A DNA stretch of 64,000 bases from Stutzerimonas stutzeri KOS6 (GCF_000307775.2 NZ_KK020677.1:266482-330481); one strand, 5' to 3'. Counted from the stretch's first letter, positions 40,152 through 53,880 are shown. Notes: generated by a model from the letters alone, not told the origin. Program-made: numbers and translations.

Positions 40152-41520
40152 AGCGATGCGCCTGAGCGAGCTGCAGCTGCCGTTGTCCGGTCGCCTGGTA
40201 GGCGCCGATGCCAGCTTCTCGGCGGTCAGTACCGACAGCCGGGCGATCCAGCCGGGCCAGCTGTTCATCGCGCTGACCGGGCCGCGTTTCGATGGGCACG
40301 CATATCTGGCCGACGTGGCAGGCAAGGGTGCCGTGGCGGCGCTCGTCGAGCGCGAAGTGGAAGGTACGCCCCTGCCGCAACTGGTGGTCGCCGATACCCG
40401 CCTGGCGCTGGGTCGCCTGGGCGCGCTCAATCGTGACGCCTTCAGTGGGCCGCTCGCCGCCATCACCGGCTCCAGCGGCAAGACCAGCGTGAAGGAAATG
40501 CTCGCGAGCATTCTGCGCAGTGCCCACGGGCAGAGCGCCGTGCTGGCGACCCGCGGCAATCTCAACAACGACCTCGGTGCGCCACTGACGCTGCTGGAGC
40601 TGAGTGCCGGACACCGCAGTGCCGTCATCGAGCTGGGTGCTTCACGTCTGGGCGAGATCGCCTACACGGTCAGTCTGGTGCGCCCGGACGTCAGCCTGAT
40701 CACCAACGCCGGAACCGCCCATGTCGGAGAGTTCGGTGGCCCGGACAGGATTGTCGAGGCCAAGGGTGAAATTCTCGATGGGCTGAGCGCAAGCGGCATC
40801 GCGGTGCTTAATCGCGACGACAAGGCCTTCGCGGTCTGGGCCGAGCGTGCGGCAGGCAAGCGCATCGTCTCCTTTGGCCTGGTCGACCCGCTCGCGGACT
40901 TCTCGGCTGGCTCGATCGCCTACGACCCGCGCGGCTGCCCGAATTTCGTGCTGACCGGCCCGCTGGGCAATCTCCGCATTCAGCTCAATCTGCTGGGACG
41001 TCACAACGTCGCCAATGCCCTCGCGGCTGCCGCGGCAGCCCACGCGCTGGGGATCGAAGCCGATGCCGTGGCCGCGGGACTGCAGAGTCTGCAACCGGTC
41101 AAGGGACGCGCCGTGGCGCAGATGCTGGCCAATGGTGTACGCCTGATCGACGACAGCTACAACGCCAACCCGGCTTCGATCTGCGCCGCGATCGACGTGC
41201 TGGCCAGCTTCGCCGGCCGTACCGTCCTCGTGCTTGGCGACATGGGCGAACTGGGCGACTGGGCCGAACCGGGCCACCGGGAAGTCGGCGCCTATGCCGT
41301 GGGCAAGGTCGACACCCTCTACGCCGTCGGGCCGCTCATGGCCCATGCGGTTGATGCTTTTGGCCCGGCCGCTCGGCATTTCGCCGATCAGGCCAGCCTC
41401 ATAGACAGCCTGCGCGCCGAGCAGGGCAGCGGTACCACCATTCTGATCAAGGGCTCACGCAGCGCGGCGATGGATAAAGTCGTCGATGCGCTGGCTGGGC
41501 CATCCATGGAGAAACACTGA
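40144..41520 (+). CDS. murF: MurF, UDP-MurNAc-tripeptide D-Ala-D-Ala ligase
   Basis: Adds D-Ala-D-Ala to complete the pentapeptide precursor. It has 458 aa: the N-terminal [18 protein letters not shown], an ATP-binding [14 protein letters not shown], the central [12 protein letters not shown] and C-terminal [16 protein letters not shown]. The P-loop reads SSGKT rather than TNGKT, as is common in MurF. The ATG at 40144 lies in the end of murE. Confidence 0.96.
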   Translation: MLEAMRLSELQLPLSGRLVGADASFSAVSTDSRAIQPGQLFIALTGPRFDGHAYLADVAGKGAVAALVEREVEGTPLPQLVVADTRLALGRLGALNRDAFSGPLAAITGSSGKTSVKEMLASILRSAHGQSAVLATRGNLNNDLGAPLTLLELSAGHRSAVIELGASRLGEIAYTVSLVRPDVSLITNAGTAHVGEFGGPDRIVEAKGEILDGLSASGIAVLNRDDKAFAVWAERAAGKRIVSFGLVDPLADFSAGSIAYDPRGCPNFVLTGPLGNLRIQLNLLGRHNVANALAAAAAAHALGIEADAVAAGLQSLQPVKGRAVAQMLANGVRLIDDSYNANPASICAAIDVLASFAGRTVLVLGDMGELGDWAEPGHREVGAYAVGKVDTLYAVGPLMAHAVDAFGPAARHFADQASLIDSLRAEQGSGTTILIKGSRSAAMDKVVDALAGPSMEKH

Positions 41521-42602
41521 TGCTGCTGCTGCTCGCTGAGTATCTGCAACAGTTCCACAAAGGCTTCGCAGTCTTCCAGTACCTGTCGCTGCGCGGGATT
41601 CTTGGCGTGCTCACCGCTCTGGTGCTGTCGCTGTGGATGGGACCGTGGCTGATCCGTACGCTGCAATTGCGTCAGATCGGCCAGGCGGTGCGTACCGATG
41701 GTCCGCAATCGCACCTGTCCAAATCGGGCACTCCGACCATGGGCGGAGCGCTGATCCTCAGCGCCATCGGTATCAGCACGCTGCTCTGGGCGGACCTGTC
41801 CAACCGCTATGTCTGGGTGGTACTGGCGGTGACCCTGCTGTTCGGCGCGATCGGCTGGGTCGATGACTATCGCAAGGTGATCGAGAAGAATTCCCGCGGC
41901 CTGCCGAGCCGCTGGAAATATTTCTGGCAATCGGTGTTCGGCCTCGGCGCCGCAGTCTTCCTCTATATGACTGCGCAGACGCCGGTGGAAACCACGCTGA
42001 TCCTGCCGTTGCTGAAGAACATCGAGATCCCCCTGGGGATCGGCTTCGTGGTGTTGACCTACTTCGTCATCGTCGGCTCGAGCAATGCGGTCAACCTTAC
42101 CGACGGCCTCGATGGACTGGCGATCATGCCGACCGTCATGGTCGGCGGCGGCCTGGGTATCTTCTGCTACCTCTCCGGCAACATGAACTTCGCCGAGTAC
42201 CTGCTGATCCCCTATATCCCCGGCGCGGGTGAGCTGATCGTGTTCTGCGGCGCGCTGATCGGCGCTGGCCTTGGCTTTCTCTGGTTCAACACCTATCCGG
42301 CGCAGGTCTTCATGGGCGATGTCGGCGCGCTGGCGCTGGGCGCGGCGCTGGGCACCATCGCGGTAATCGTCCGCCAGGAAGTGGTGCTGTTCATCATGGG
42401 GGGCGTGTTCGTGATGGAAACCCTGTCGGTGATGATCCAGGTTGCCAGCTTCAAGCTGACTGGCAAGCGCGTGTTCCGCATGGCGCCGATCCACCACCAC
42501 TTCGAACTCAAGGGCTGGCCCGAACCCCGGGTGATCGTGCGCTTCTGGATCATCACCGTGATCCTGGTGCTCATCGGCCTTGCCACCCTGAAACTGAGGT
42601 AA
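41520..42602 (+). CDS. mraY: MraY, phospho-MurNAc-pentapeptide translocase
   Basis: Integral membrane enzyme that makes lipid I on undecaprenyl phosphate. It has 360 aa with about ten transmembrane segments. Conserved motifs are GTPTMGG (here [12 protein letters not shown]), [20 protein letters not shown] and the [11 protein letters not shown] loop. It shares one base with the murF stop. Confidence 0.97.
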   Translation: MLLLLAEYLQQFHKGFAVFQYLSLRGILGVLTALVLSLWMGPWLIRTLQLRQIGQAVRTDGPQSHLSKSGTPTMGGALILSAIGISTLLWADLSNRYVWVVLAVTLLFGAIGWVDDYRKVIEKNSRGLPSRWKYFWQSVFGLGAAVFLYMTAQTPVETTLILPLLKNIEIPLGIGFVVLTYFVIVGSSNAVNLTDGLDGLAIMPTVMVGGGLGIFCYLSGNMNFAEYLLIPYIPGAGELIVFCGALIGAGLGFLWFNTYPAQVFMGDVGALALGAALGTIAVIVRQEVVLFIMGGVFVMETLSVMIQVASFKLTGKRVFRMAPIHHHFELKGWPEPRVIVRFWIITVILVLIGLATLKLR

Positions 42603-42608
42603 CCCCGA

Positions 42609-43952
42609 GTGCTAATCGCTTCCGACCAGTTCCGCATCGTTGTCGGCCTCGGCAAGAGCGGCATGTCCCTGGTACGCCACCTGGCGCGCCGTGGCCTGCC
42701 GTTCGCGGTCGCCGATACCCGTGCGAACCCGCCGGAACTGGCCACGCTCAGGGCCGAGTATCCAGGTGTACAGGTGCGTTGCGGCGAACTGGACGTGGAT
42801 TTTCTCTGCACCGCCAGTGAGTTGCTGGTGAGCCCCGGACTGGCGGTCAGCACTCCAGCCTTGCAGGAAGCCGCGGCCCGTGGCGTCAAGCTGTCTGGCG
42901 ACATCGAGCTGTTCGCCCGCGAAGCCAAGGCGCCGATCATCGCCATCACCGGGTCCAATGCCAAGAGCACCGTGACCACGCTGGTCGGCGAGATGGCTGC
43001 TGCAGCCGGGCGCAAGGTGGCGGTAGGCGGCAATCTCGGTACGCCGGCCCTCGACCTGCTTGCCGATGACATCGAGCTTTACGTGCTGGAGCTGTCCAGC
43101 TTCCAGCTGGAGACCACCGAGCAGCTCAACGCCGAGGTGGCGACCTGCCTGAACATCAGCGAAGACCACATGGACCGCTACAGCGGGCTGCCGGCCTATC
43201 ACCAGGCCAAGCACCGGATCTTCCGTGGCGCGCGCCAGGTGGTGGTCAATCGTGATGACCGGCTCAGCCGGCCGCTGGTGGGCGAGGATGTGCCGACCTG
43301 GACCTTCGGTCTGGGCAAGCCCGACTTCAAGGGCTTCGGCCTGTTCGAGGAGAACGGCGAGAAGTACCTGGCGTTCCAGTTCGATGCGCTGATGCCCGTT
43401 CGTGATCTCAAGATGCGCGGTGCGCACAATCAGTCCAATGCGCTGGCTGCGCTGGCGCTGGGGCATGCGGTCGGGTTGCCGTTCGAGCCGATGCTGGCGA
43501 CGCTGCGTCAATTTGCCGGTTTGCCGCATCGTTGCCAGTGGGTTGGCCTGCGTGGCGAAGTCAGCTACTACGACGACTCCAAGGCCACCAACGTCGGTGC
43601 GGCGCTGGCCGCGATCGAAGGGCTGGGTGCGGATATCGATGGCAAGCTGGTGCTGATCGCCGGCGGTGATGGCAAGGGCGCGGACTTCTCCGGGCTGCGT
43701 GCGCCCGTCGCGCGTTACTGTCGTGCCGTGATTCTGCTCGGGCGCGATGCGCAGCTGCTGGCCGATGCCCTGGTCGACGCTGCGCCGCTGGTCCGGGTGG
43801 CAACTCTGGAGGAGGCCGTGCAGCGCGCCTCCGAGTTCAGCGTGGCGGGCGATGCAGTACTGCTCTCGCCAGCCTGTGCCAGCCTGGACATGTTCAGGAA
43901 CTTCGAAGAGCGCGGTCGCCTCTTCGCTGCAGCGGTGGAGGCGCTCGACTGA
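42609..43952 (+). CDS. murD: MurD, UDP-MurNAc-L-Ala:D-Glu ligase
   Basis: Adds D-glutamate to UDP-MurNAc-L-Ala. The 447-aa Mur ligase starts at a GTG and has VVGLGKSGMSLVRHL at the N-terminus, LSSFQLETT and DDSKATNVGAALAAIEG. The P-loop is ITGSNAKSTVTTL, in which the usual Gly before Lys is Ala; I recall the same variant in other pseudomonads, so it should be active. Confidence 0.96.
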   Translation: MLIASDQFRIVVGLGKSGMSLVRHLARRGLPFAVADTRANPPELATLRAEYPGVQVRCGELDVDFLCTASELLVSPGLAVSTPALQEAAARGVKLSGDIELFAREAKAPIIAITGSNAKSTVTTLVGEMAAAAGRKVAVGGNLGTPALDLLADDIELYVLELSSFQLETTEQLNAEVATCLNISEDHMDRYSGLPAYHQAKHRIFRGARQVVVNRDDRLSRPLVGEDVPTWTFGLGKPDFKGFGLFEENGEKYLAFQFDALMPVRDLKMRGAHNQSNALAALALGHAVGLPFEPMLATLRQFAGLPHRCQWVGLRGEVSYYDDSKATNVGAALAAIEGLGADIDGKLVLIAGGDGKGADFSGLRAPVARYCRAVILLGRDAQLLADALVDAAPLVRVATLEEAVQRASEFSVAGDAVLLSPACASLDMFRNFEERGRLFAAAVEALD

Positions 43953-45175
43953 TGCTCGCCTTCCTGCGCCACGCACCTTCGCCCCTGTTCGGCCGCCGCG
44001 GCCTGGACCTGGACTTTCCCATGCTCGCCGGCTGCCTGGCGCTGCTCGGTCTTGGCCTGGTGATGATCACGTCGGCCTCATCCGAAGTGGCGGCGGTCAA
44101 CTCCGGCAACCCGCTGTACCACATGATCCGTCATCTGATTTATGTCGCGCTGGGCCTGGGTGCAGGCATCGCGATGCTGCTGGTACCGCTGTCGGCCTGG
44201 CAGCGGCTGGACTGGGTGCTGCTGCTGGCGGCGTTCGGCCTGCTGATCCTGGTGCTGCTGCCAGGCGTCGGCCGGGAAGTGAACGGCTCGATGCGCTGGA
44301 TCGGTTTCGGCGCATTCAACGTTCAGCCGTCCGAACTGGCGAAGGTGTTCGTGGTGATCTACCTGGCCGGTTACCTGGTTCGTCGGCAGGAAGAAGTTCG
44401 CGAAAGCATGTGGGGGTTCGCCAAGCCATTCCTGGTGCTGCTGCCGATGGCGTTCCTGCTGTTGCTTGAGCCTGACTTCGGCGCCACGGTTGTTATGATG
44501 GGCGCTGCGGTCGCGATGCTGTTTCTTGGCGGCGTAGGCATGATTCGCTTCAGCCTGCTGGTGATCGCCGCAGTGGGGGCGGTGGTGGTGCTGGTGCAGA
44601 CCCAGGAGTACCGCCTGCAGCGTCTGATCACCTTCACCGATCCCTGGGCGGACCAGTATGGCGCCGGCTACCAGCTGACCCAGGCGCTGATCGCCTTCGG
44701 GCGTGGCGAATGGTTCGGTGTCGGCTTGGGTAACAGTGTGCAGAAGCAGTTCTACCTGCCCGAAGCGCATACCGACTTCGTCTTCTCGGTGCTGGCCGAG
44801 GAGCTGGGCATGGTGGGCGCGCTGGCAACCATCGCCCTGTTCGCCTTTGTGGGTGTTCGTGCGCTCTATATCGGCCTCTGGGCAGAGAAGGCCCGGCAGT
44901 TCTTCGCCGCCTACGTGGCATGGGGGCTGGCCTTCCTCTGGCTGGGTCAGTTCCTGATCAATGTCGGCGTGAACGTCGGCCTGCTGCCGACCAAGGGGCT
45001 GACGCTGCCTTTCCTCAGTTATGGCGGCAGCTCGCTGGTCGTTACCTGTGCAAGCATGGCGCTGCTGCTGCGCATCGAATGGGAAAGCCGCACCGTGCTC
45101 GGCAGCGAGGACACCGAGTTCGACGAGGCCGACTTCGCCGAGCCGCCGACCAAGGAGGTCGCCCATGGCCGCTAA
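43952..45175 (+). CDS. ftsW: FtsW, septal peptidoglycan polymerase (SEDS family)
   Basis: SEDS glycosyltransferase that polymerises lipid II at the septum together with FtsI. It has 407 aa and about ten transmembrane segments. SEDS landmarks are SMRWIGFGAFNVQPSELAK, LLEPDFGATVVM, GLGNSVQKQFYLPEAHTDFVFSVLAEELG (which contains the essential Asp) and TKGLTLPFLSYGGSSLV. It overlaps murD by one base and murG by 11 bp. Confidence 0.97.
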   Translation: MLAFLRHAPSPLFGRRGLDLDFPMLAGCLALLGLGLVMITSASSEVAAVNSGNPLYHMIRHLIYVALGLGAGIAMLLVPLSAWQRLDWVLLLAAFGLLILVLLPGVGREVNGSMRWIGFGAFNVQPSELAKVFVVIYLAGYLVRRQEEVRESMWGFAKPFLVLLPMAFLLLLEPDFGATVVMMGAAVAMLFLGGVGMIRFSLLVIAAVGAVVVLVQTQEYRLQRLITFTDPWADQYGAGYQLTQALIAFGRGEWFGVGLGNSVQKQFYLPEAHTDFVFSVLAEELGMVGALATIALFAFVGVRALYIGLWAEKARQFFAAYVAWGLAFLWLGQFLINVGVNVGLLPTKGLTLPFLSYGGSSLVVTCASMALLLRIEWESRTVLGSEDTEFDEADFAEPPTKEVAHGR

Positions 45176-46227
45176 TGTGCTGATCATGGCCGGCGGCACC
45201 GGCGGCCACGTATTCCCCGCGCTGGCCTGCGCTCGTGAATTCCAGGCACGCGGTTACGTCGTGCACTGGCTCGGCACGCCGCGCGGCATCGAAAACGAAC
45301 TGGTGCCGGCGGCTGGCCTGCCGCTGCACCTGATTCAGGTCAGCGGTCTGCGCGGCAAGGGCGTCGCATCCCTGCTCAAGGCACCGCTGCAACTGATTCG
45401 TTCGCTGTTCCAGGCGCGGCGGCTCATGCGCGAGCTGCAGCCGGTATGCGTACTTGGCTTGGGCGGCTATGTGACCGGCCCCGGTGGCCTGGCAGCAAGA
45501 CTCGCCGGTGTGCCGCTGATAATCCATGAACAGAACGCCGTCGCTGGCACTGCCAATCGTAGCCTGGCGCCGCTCTCGAGTCGTGTCTGCGAGGCCTTCC
45601 CGGACACCTTCAAGGCCAGCGGCAAGCGCCGCACCACCGGCAATCCGGTACGTGAAGAGCTGTTCCTCGAGACGCCACGCGACGCGCTGGTCCAGCGCCG
45701 TCCGCGCTTGCTGGTTCTGGGCGGCAGCCTGGGCGCCGAGCCGCTGAACAAACTGTTGCCTGCCGCGCTGGCGCAGGTTCCCGTGGAACTGCGGCCGGAG
45801 GTGTTCCATCAGGCCGGCAAGCAACACGCCGAAATCACCATGCAGCGCTATGCCGAGGCGGGCGTCGTGGCCGAGGTCGCCCCGTTTATCAAGGACATGG
45901 CGCGAGCTTATGCCTGGGCGGATCTGGTCATCTGCCGCGCCGGTGCGCTCACCGTCTGCGAGCTGGCCGCCGCGGGACTGCCTTCGTTCCTGGTGCCGTT
46001 GCCGCATGCGATCGACGACCACCAGACACGCAACGCCGAATATCTGGCGAAGGAGGGCGCTGCCGTCCTTCTGCCGCAAGCCAAGACTGATGCGGCCATG
46101 CTCGCCGCTCAGCTGACCGAGGTAATGATGCAGCCGGAAAAACTCAAGGCCATGGGGGCTACCGCACGCCGGCTGGCCCGGCCCGATGCCACCCGCAGCG
46201 TGGTCGATATCTGCCTGGAGGTGGCCC

Positions 46228-46235
<8 letters not shown>
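45165..46235 (+). CDS. murG: MurG, lipid II-forming GlcNAc transferase
   Basis: Peripheral membrane glycosyltransferase that adds GlcNAc to lipid I. It has 356 aa: the G-loop [14 protein letters not shown] at the N-terminus, H-E-Q-N-A in [14 protein letters not shown], the second G-loop [11 protein letters not shown] and the donor site [19 protein letters not shown]. The ATG at 45165 follows AAGGAGG inside the end of ftsW. Confidence 0.97.
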
Positions 46236-48629
<2,394 letters not shown>

Positions 48630-48631
48630 CC

Positions 48632-49489
48632 ATGATCACCACGCTGCGCCATTCGCAACCCGGTAGCGGTCGCGCCACGCGCAAGCCGCTGCCGCGCGGT
48701 GCGAGTCGCCTGGTGGCGCCGCAGCCGCTGTCCCGGCGTCTGCCGCGGCCGAGTCTTGTGGGGCTCAAGCGTTTTGTCTGGCCGGTACTGCTGGTGGGCC
48801 TGGTGATCGGGCTCTACCAGTTGGGGCAGCTCCTGTTGCCCTATGCCGACCGGCCAATCGCCAAGGTCAGCGTGCAGGGTGAAATGGGCTACGTCAGCCG
48901 TGAGGCGGTGCAGCAGCGCATCGCGCCTTTCGTCGAACAGAGCTTCTTCAAGGTTGATCTGAACGGCATGCGTCACCAACTCGAACAGATGCCGTGGATC
49001 GCTCACGTCGAAGTTCGCCGCGTCTGGCCGGACCAGGTCGTGGTGCGCCTGGATGAGCAATTGCCGATTGCCCGCTGGGGGGGTGAAGCATTGCTTAACA
49101 ATAAAGGTCAGGCTTTTGCGCCGGATGACCTAAGTCGATATGAACACTTGCCACATTTATATGGTCCGAAGCGGGCCCAACAGCGTGTCATGCAGCAATA
49201 TCAGATGCTCAGCCAGATGCTGCGGCCGCTGGGATTCTCCATTGCCCGTCTCGAACTACGTGAGCGTGGGAGCTGGTTCCTGACCACCAGCCAGGGCGTC
49301 GAGTTGTTGCTGGGGCGGGATCAGGTTGTAGAAAAAATGCGTCGTTTCACTGCCATCTATCAAAAGGCACTGGAGCAGGAAAGCGAGAAAATCGCACGGA
49401 TCGATCTGCGCTATGCGAACGGCCTGGCCGTTGCCTGGCATGAGCCGATCCCGACTGCGACGGATACGACCGTCGCCGTGAAGAATTGA
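48632..49489 (+). CDS. ftsQ: FtsQ, cell division protein
   Basis: Bitopic divisome protein, 285 aa. A basic cytoplasmic tail (1-46) is followed by a transmembrane helix (about 47-66), a POTRA domain (about 72-140; [22 protein letters not shown]) and a beta domain with the motif [27 protein letters not shown]. It starts 2 bp after ddlB. Confidence 0.95.
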   Translation: MITTLRHSQPGSGRATRKPLPRGASRLVAPQPLSRRLPRPSLVGLKRFVWPVLLVGLVIGLYQLGQLLLPYADRPIAKVSVQGEMGYVSREAVQQRIAPFVEQSFFKVDLNGMRHQLEQMPWIAHVEVRRVWPDQVVVRLDEQLPIARWGGEALLNNKGQAFAPDDLSRYEHLPHLYGPKRAQQRVMQQYQMLSQMLRPLGFSIARLELRERGSWFLTTSQGVELLLGRDQVVEKMRRFTAIYQKALEQESEKIARIDLRYANGLAVAWHEPIPTATDTTVAVKN

Positions 49490-49492
49490 GGA

Positions 49493-50749
49493 ATGAAACA
49501 CATGTCGAGCGTGCAAAGCGGCAAGATGATCGTCGGTCTGGACATCGGCACCTCCAAGGTGGTGGCGCTGGTGGGTGAAGTGACCGCCGACGGCGAGATG
49601 GAAATTGTAGGGATCGGTACTCATCCCTCGCGTGGGTTGAAGAAGGGCGTGGTGGTCAACATCGAATCCACTGTGCAATCGATCCAGCGCGCCATTGAAG
49701 AAGCCCAACTGATGGCCGGCTGCCGCATCCATTCGGCCTTCGTCGGCCTGGCTGGCAACCATATCCGTAGCCTGAATTCCCACGGCATCGTGGCGATCCG
49801 TGACCGCGAGGTCAGCACTGCCGACCTGGAGCGTGTGCTCGATGCTGCACAGGCCGTGGCAATCCCGGCAGACCAGCGCGTATTGCATACGCTGCCACAG
49901 GATTACGTGATCGATAACCAGGAGGGCGTCCGCGAGCCGCTGGGCATGTCCGGTGTGCGCCTGGAGGCCAAGGTGCACGTGGTCACCTGTGCGGTGAACG
50001 CCGCGCAGAACGTCGAGAAGTGCGTGCGCCGCTGCGGTCTCGAGGTGGACGACATCATCCTCGAGCAGCTGGCTTCGGCTCATGCCGTGCTGACCGACGA
50101 TGAGAAGGAGCTGGGCGTGTGCCTGGTGGACATCGGCGGTGGCACCACCGACATCTGCATCTTTACCGAGGGTGCGATTCGCCACACCGCAGTCATCCCG
50201 ATCGCCGGCGACCAGGTCACCAATGACATCGCTATGGCGCTGCGCACGCCGACCCAGTATGCCGAAGAGATCAAGATTCGCTATGCTTGCGCCCTGGCCA
50301 AGCTGGCTGGCGCCGGAGAGACCATCAAGGTTCCCAGCGTTGGCGACCGCCCGCCGCGTGAACTCTCCCGGCAGGCCCTGGCCGAGGTTGTCGAGCCGCG
50401 TTATGACGAGCTCTTCACCCTCATCCAGGCCGAACTGCGGCGCAGTGGTTATGAGGATCTGATCCCTGCCGGGATCGTCCTCACCGGCGGTACAGCGAAG
50501 ATGGAAGGAGCCGTCGACCTGGCCGAGGAAATCTTTCACATGCCGGTGCGCCTGGGCGTGCCGCACAGCGTCAAGGGACTGGCCGACGTAGTACGCAACC
50601 CCATCTATTCGACGGGCGTGGGCCTGTTGCTGTACGGACTGCACAAGCAGGCCGACGGCGTGCCCACGCCTGGCCTCGGCAATTTCGCCGAAGACACCAA
50701 GACATCTGTTCTGGACCGGCTCAAGGGCTGGATCCAGGGCAATTTTTAA
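49493..50749 (+). CDS. ftsA: FtsA, actin-like membrane tether for FtsZ
   Basis: Actin-fold ATPase that anchors FtsZ to the membrane. It has up to 418 aa: the phosphate-1 loop IVGLDIGTSKVVALVGEV, the FtsA-specific 1C domain, phosphate-2 VDIGGGTTDICIF, adenosine motif ILTGGTAKMEG and a C-terminal amphipathic helix SVLDRLKGWIQGNF. GAGG lies only 2 nt before the ATG at 49493; the in-frame ATG at 49502 (MSSVQSGKM) fits homologous N-termini and spacing better, so the true protein may be 415 aa. Confidence 0.95.
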   Translation: MKHMSSVQSGKMIVGLDIGTSKVVALVGEVTADGEMEIVGIGTHPSRGLKKGVVVNIESTVQSIQRAIEEAQLMAGCRIHSAFVGLAGNHIRSLNSHGIVAIRDREVSTADLERVLDAAQAVAIPADQRVLHTLPQDYVIDNQEGVREPLGMSGVRLEAKVHVVTCAVNAAQNVEKCVRRCGLEVDDIILEQLASAHAVLTDDEKELGVCLVDIGGGTTDICIFTEGAIRHTAVIPIAGDQVTNDIAMALRTPTQYAEEIKIRYACALAKLAGAGETIKVPSVGDRPPRELSRQALAEVVEPRYDELFTLIQAELRRSGYEDLIPAGIVLTGGTAKMEGAVDLAEEIFHMPVRLGVPHSVKGLADVVRNPIYSTGVGLLLYGLHKQADGVPTPGLGNFAEDTKTSVLDRLKGWIQGNF

Positions 50750-50797
50750 GCAGCGCGCTGTTCCACCAAAACTAGAAAGCTGGAAGGAGAGAGGGAA

Positions 50798-51985
50798 ATG
50801 TTCGAACTCGTAGATCATACCCCGCAAAGTGCAGTCATCAAGGTCATCGGCGTTGGCGGTGGCGGCGGCAACGCCGTGAACCACATGGTCCGCAACAACG
50901 TCGAAGGCGTCGAATTCATCTGCGCCAACACCGATGCCCAGGCACTCAAGAAGGTTGAAGCGCGAACCGTACTGCAGCTTGGTTCCGCCATCACCAAGGG
51001 CCTGGGTGCTGGCACCAACCCGGATATTGGCCGTCAGGCTGCAATGGATGATCGCGAGCGCATTGCCGAAGTGCTCGAAGGCGCCGACATGGTGTTCATC
51101 ACCACCGGCATGGGCGGCGGCACCGGCACCGGCGCTGCTCCGATCATCGCTTCGGTCGCCAAGGAAATGGGCATCCTGACCGTGGCCGTGGTCACCCGTC
51201 CGTTCCCCTTCGAGGGGCGTCGCCGTATGCAGGTCGCCGACGAGGGTATCCGTGCCCTGTCCGAATGCGTCGACTCGTTGATCACGATTCCCAACGAGAA
51301 GTTGCTGACCATCCTGGGCAAGGACGCCAGCCTGCTGGCGGCGTTCGCCAAGGCCGATGACGTGCTCACCGGTGCCGTACGTGGCATTTCCGACATCATG
51401 CAGCGTCCTGGCCTGATGAACGTCGACTTCGCCGACGTCAAGACCGTCATGGGCGAAATGGGCATGGCCATGATGGGCACCGGTTGCTCCACCGGACCCA
51501 ATCGTGCGCGCGAGGCAACCGAGGCCGCCATCCGCAATCCGCTGCTGGAAGACGTCAATCTGCAGGGCGCACGTGGCATTCTGGTCAACATCACCGCTGG
51601 TCTGGACCTTTCCCTTGGTGAATACGCGGCGGTAGGCGAGATCATCGAGGCCTTCGCTTCCGACGAAGCCACCGTCAAGGTCGGCGCGGTGATCGATCCT
51701 GACATGGCCGATGAGCTGCACGTCACCGTGGTCGCTACCGGCCTCGGTCCGCGCAATGAAAAGCCGGTCAAGGTGGTGGACAACACCATGCAGACCACCG
51801 TAGCGGCTTCTTCCGCGCCGGCACCGCGCCAGCATGAGCACGCGGCCGTCAATTACCGCGACCTGGAGCGCCCGACCGTTATGCGTAACCAGGCTCACGC
51901 TGCCGCAACCGCGGCCAAGCTGAACCCGCAAGAGGATCTGGATTATCTGGACATTCCGGCGTTCCTGCGCCGTCAGGCCGATTGA
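50798..51985 (+). CDS. ftsZ: FtsZ, tubulin-like division ring GTPase
   Basis: Polymerising GTPase of the Z ring, 395 aa. It has the tubulin signature GGGTGTG at 106-112, the T7 loop NVDFADVKTVM and a flexible linker rich in Ala and Arg. The conserved C-terminal peptide LDYLDIPAFLRRQAD binds FtsA, ZipA and MinC. GGAAGGAGAG precedes the ATG. Confidence 0.98.
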   Translation: MFELVDHTPQSAVIKVIGVGGGGGNAVNHMVRNNVEGVEFICANTDAQALKKVEARTVLQLGSAITKGLGAGTNPDIGRQAAMDDRERIAEVLEGADMVFITTGMGGGTGTGAAPIIASVAKEMGILTVAVVTRPFPFEGRRRMQVADEGIRALSECVDSLITIPNEKLLTILGKDASLLAAFAKADDVLTGAVRGISDIMQRPGLMNVDFADVKTVMGEMGMAMMGTGCSTGPNRAREATEAAIRNPLLEDVNLQGARGILVNITAGLDLSLGEYAAVGEIIEAFASDEATVKVGAVIDPDMADELHVTVVATGLGPRNEKPVKVVDNTMQTTVAASSAPAPRQHEHAAVNYRDLERPTVMRNQAHAAATAAKLNPQEDLDYLDIPAFLRRQAD

Positions 51986-52016
51986 TTGAAGTTATCAGGA
52001 GTATTGTTGTGATTGG

Positions 52017-52045
52017 TGTTCAGCAAAGTTGGCATCTGCTATTAT
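52017..52045 (+). promoter_or_regulatory. Possible lpxC promoter
   Basis: TATTAT (52040-52045) with a poor -35 TGTTCA at 17 nt, in the AT-rich 115-bp ftsZ-lpxC gap. The AT content, unlike the rest of the cluster, suggests a separate promoter for lpxC, but the exact site is uncertain. Confidence 0.35.
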
Positions 52046-52061
52046 CGCCGCCAATTGTTGA

Positions 52062-53012
<951 letters not shown>

Positions 53013-53035
53013 GCTGTACCTCTCTTCCTAGATTC

Positions 53036-53062
53036 AAGGCCACCCTCGGGTGGCCTTTTTTT
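53036..53062 (+). terminator. Rho-independent terminator after lpxC
   Basis: Stem AAGGCCACC / GGTGGCCTT around the loop CTCG, followed by T residues. It closes the dcw cluster. Confidence 0.93.
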
Positions 53063-53118
53063 CGCCTTCACGAAAGCAGACACCGCAAGGGGCAAATGCC
53101 CTTGGCGGCGCGATCGGC

Positions 53119-53652
53119 CTAGTTCATGCCATCCAGTAAGCCTGCCAGATCATCGGCATGCTCTTCCTCCTGCGCCAGGATGTCTTCGAATATGCGCCGG
53201 GTAGTGGGGTCCTTGTCGCCGATGTACTGGACGATTTCGCGGTAACTGTCGATGGCGATGCGTTCGGCCACAAGGTTTTCGAAGACCATGTCGCGCAGGC
53301 CGTTGCCTTCGGCGTATTGAGCATGGGCGCGTTCGGTGAGGCTGTCGGGATTGAAGTCGGGTTCACCTCCCAGCTGCACGATGCGTTCGGCGAGACGGTC
53401 GGCATGCTCCTGCTCCTCGTTGGCGTGCTCGAGGAACTCGTCGGCGGCGACGCTGGATTTCAGCCCACTGGCCATGTAGTAGTGGCGCTTGTAGCGCAGG
53501 TAGCAGACCAGCTCGGTGGCCAGCGCTTCGTTCAGCAGATTGATCACCACCTCGCGGTCGGCGCTATAGCTCTCGGTGACCGCGCCGTTCTCGACGTGTT
53601 GACGGGCCCGCTCGCGCAGACTCTGCTTGTCGCTCAGTTGTACGTAACTCAT
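53119..53652 (-). CDS. Ferritin-like / bacterioferritin-type protein
   Basis: A 177-aa four-helix ferritin-like protein. Candidate di-iron ligands are spread over the helices: N-E-A-L-A-T-E-L, H-A-N-E-E-Q-E-H-A, ENLVAERIAIDSYREI and LAQEEEHADDLAGLL, giving the E...ExxH and E...ExxH pattern. It resembles the short bacterioferritin-like proteins of pseudomonads rather than heme-binding Bfr or FtnA. I use the ATG at 53652 with AGGAG 6 nt upstream; further in-frame ATGs exist at 53658 and 53694. The role is likely iron storage or oxidative stress protection. Confidence 0.85.
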   Translation of the reverse strand: MSYVQLSDKQSLRERARQHVENGAVTESYSADREVVINLLNEALATELVCYLRYKRHYYMASGLKSSVAADEFLEHANEEQEHADRLAERIVQLGGEPDFNPDSLTERAHAQYAEGNGLRDMVFENLVAERIAIDSYREIVQYIGDKDPTTRRIFEDILAQEEEHADDLAGLLDGMN

Positions 53653-53730
53653 CGCCATCTCCTGGTCTGGGTGCACCGCTGTGCAGTGCTTCACGGTTCG
53701 CCAATTGAGATCGGGATGCTGGCGAAAAGT

Positions 53731-53880
53731 TTAGCCCGCGACCTCTTCCGGCGGCGGAGCTTCAGGTTCGGACCGGCCAGGCCCAGGCTCATCGATGGGT
53801 ACCGGCTCGTCTGGGTCCTCGCGCTTGGGGTTGCCCGGCGACAGCGCTGGAGGCTGCTGGCTGGTCACGGCTGGCAACAT
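53731..53880 (-). CDS. Small acidic proline-rich protein
   Basis: A 49-codon frame, compositionally distinctive: rich in Pro, Glu and Asp, containing KREDPDEPVPIDEPGPGRSE and ending EAPPPEEVAG. It has no hydrophobic segment and no recognised domain. Its ATG overlaps the stop of the upstream basic protein (TGATG), which argues for translational coupling and a real gene. It looks intrinsically disordered. Function unknown. Confidence 0.5.
   Translation of the reverse strand: MLPAVTSQQPPALSPGNPKREDPDEPVPIDEPGPGRSEPEAPPPEEVAG

Noticed and set aside
49256-51931. An 891-codon minus-strand open frame opposite ftsA-ftsZ
   Set aside because: Same codon-bias artefact; it is fully covered by ftsQ, ftsA and ftsZ, which carry all family motifs.
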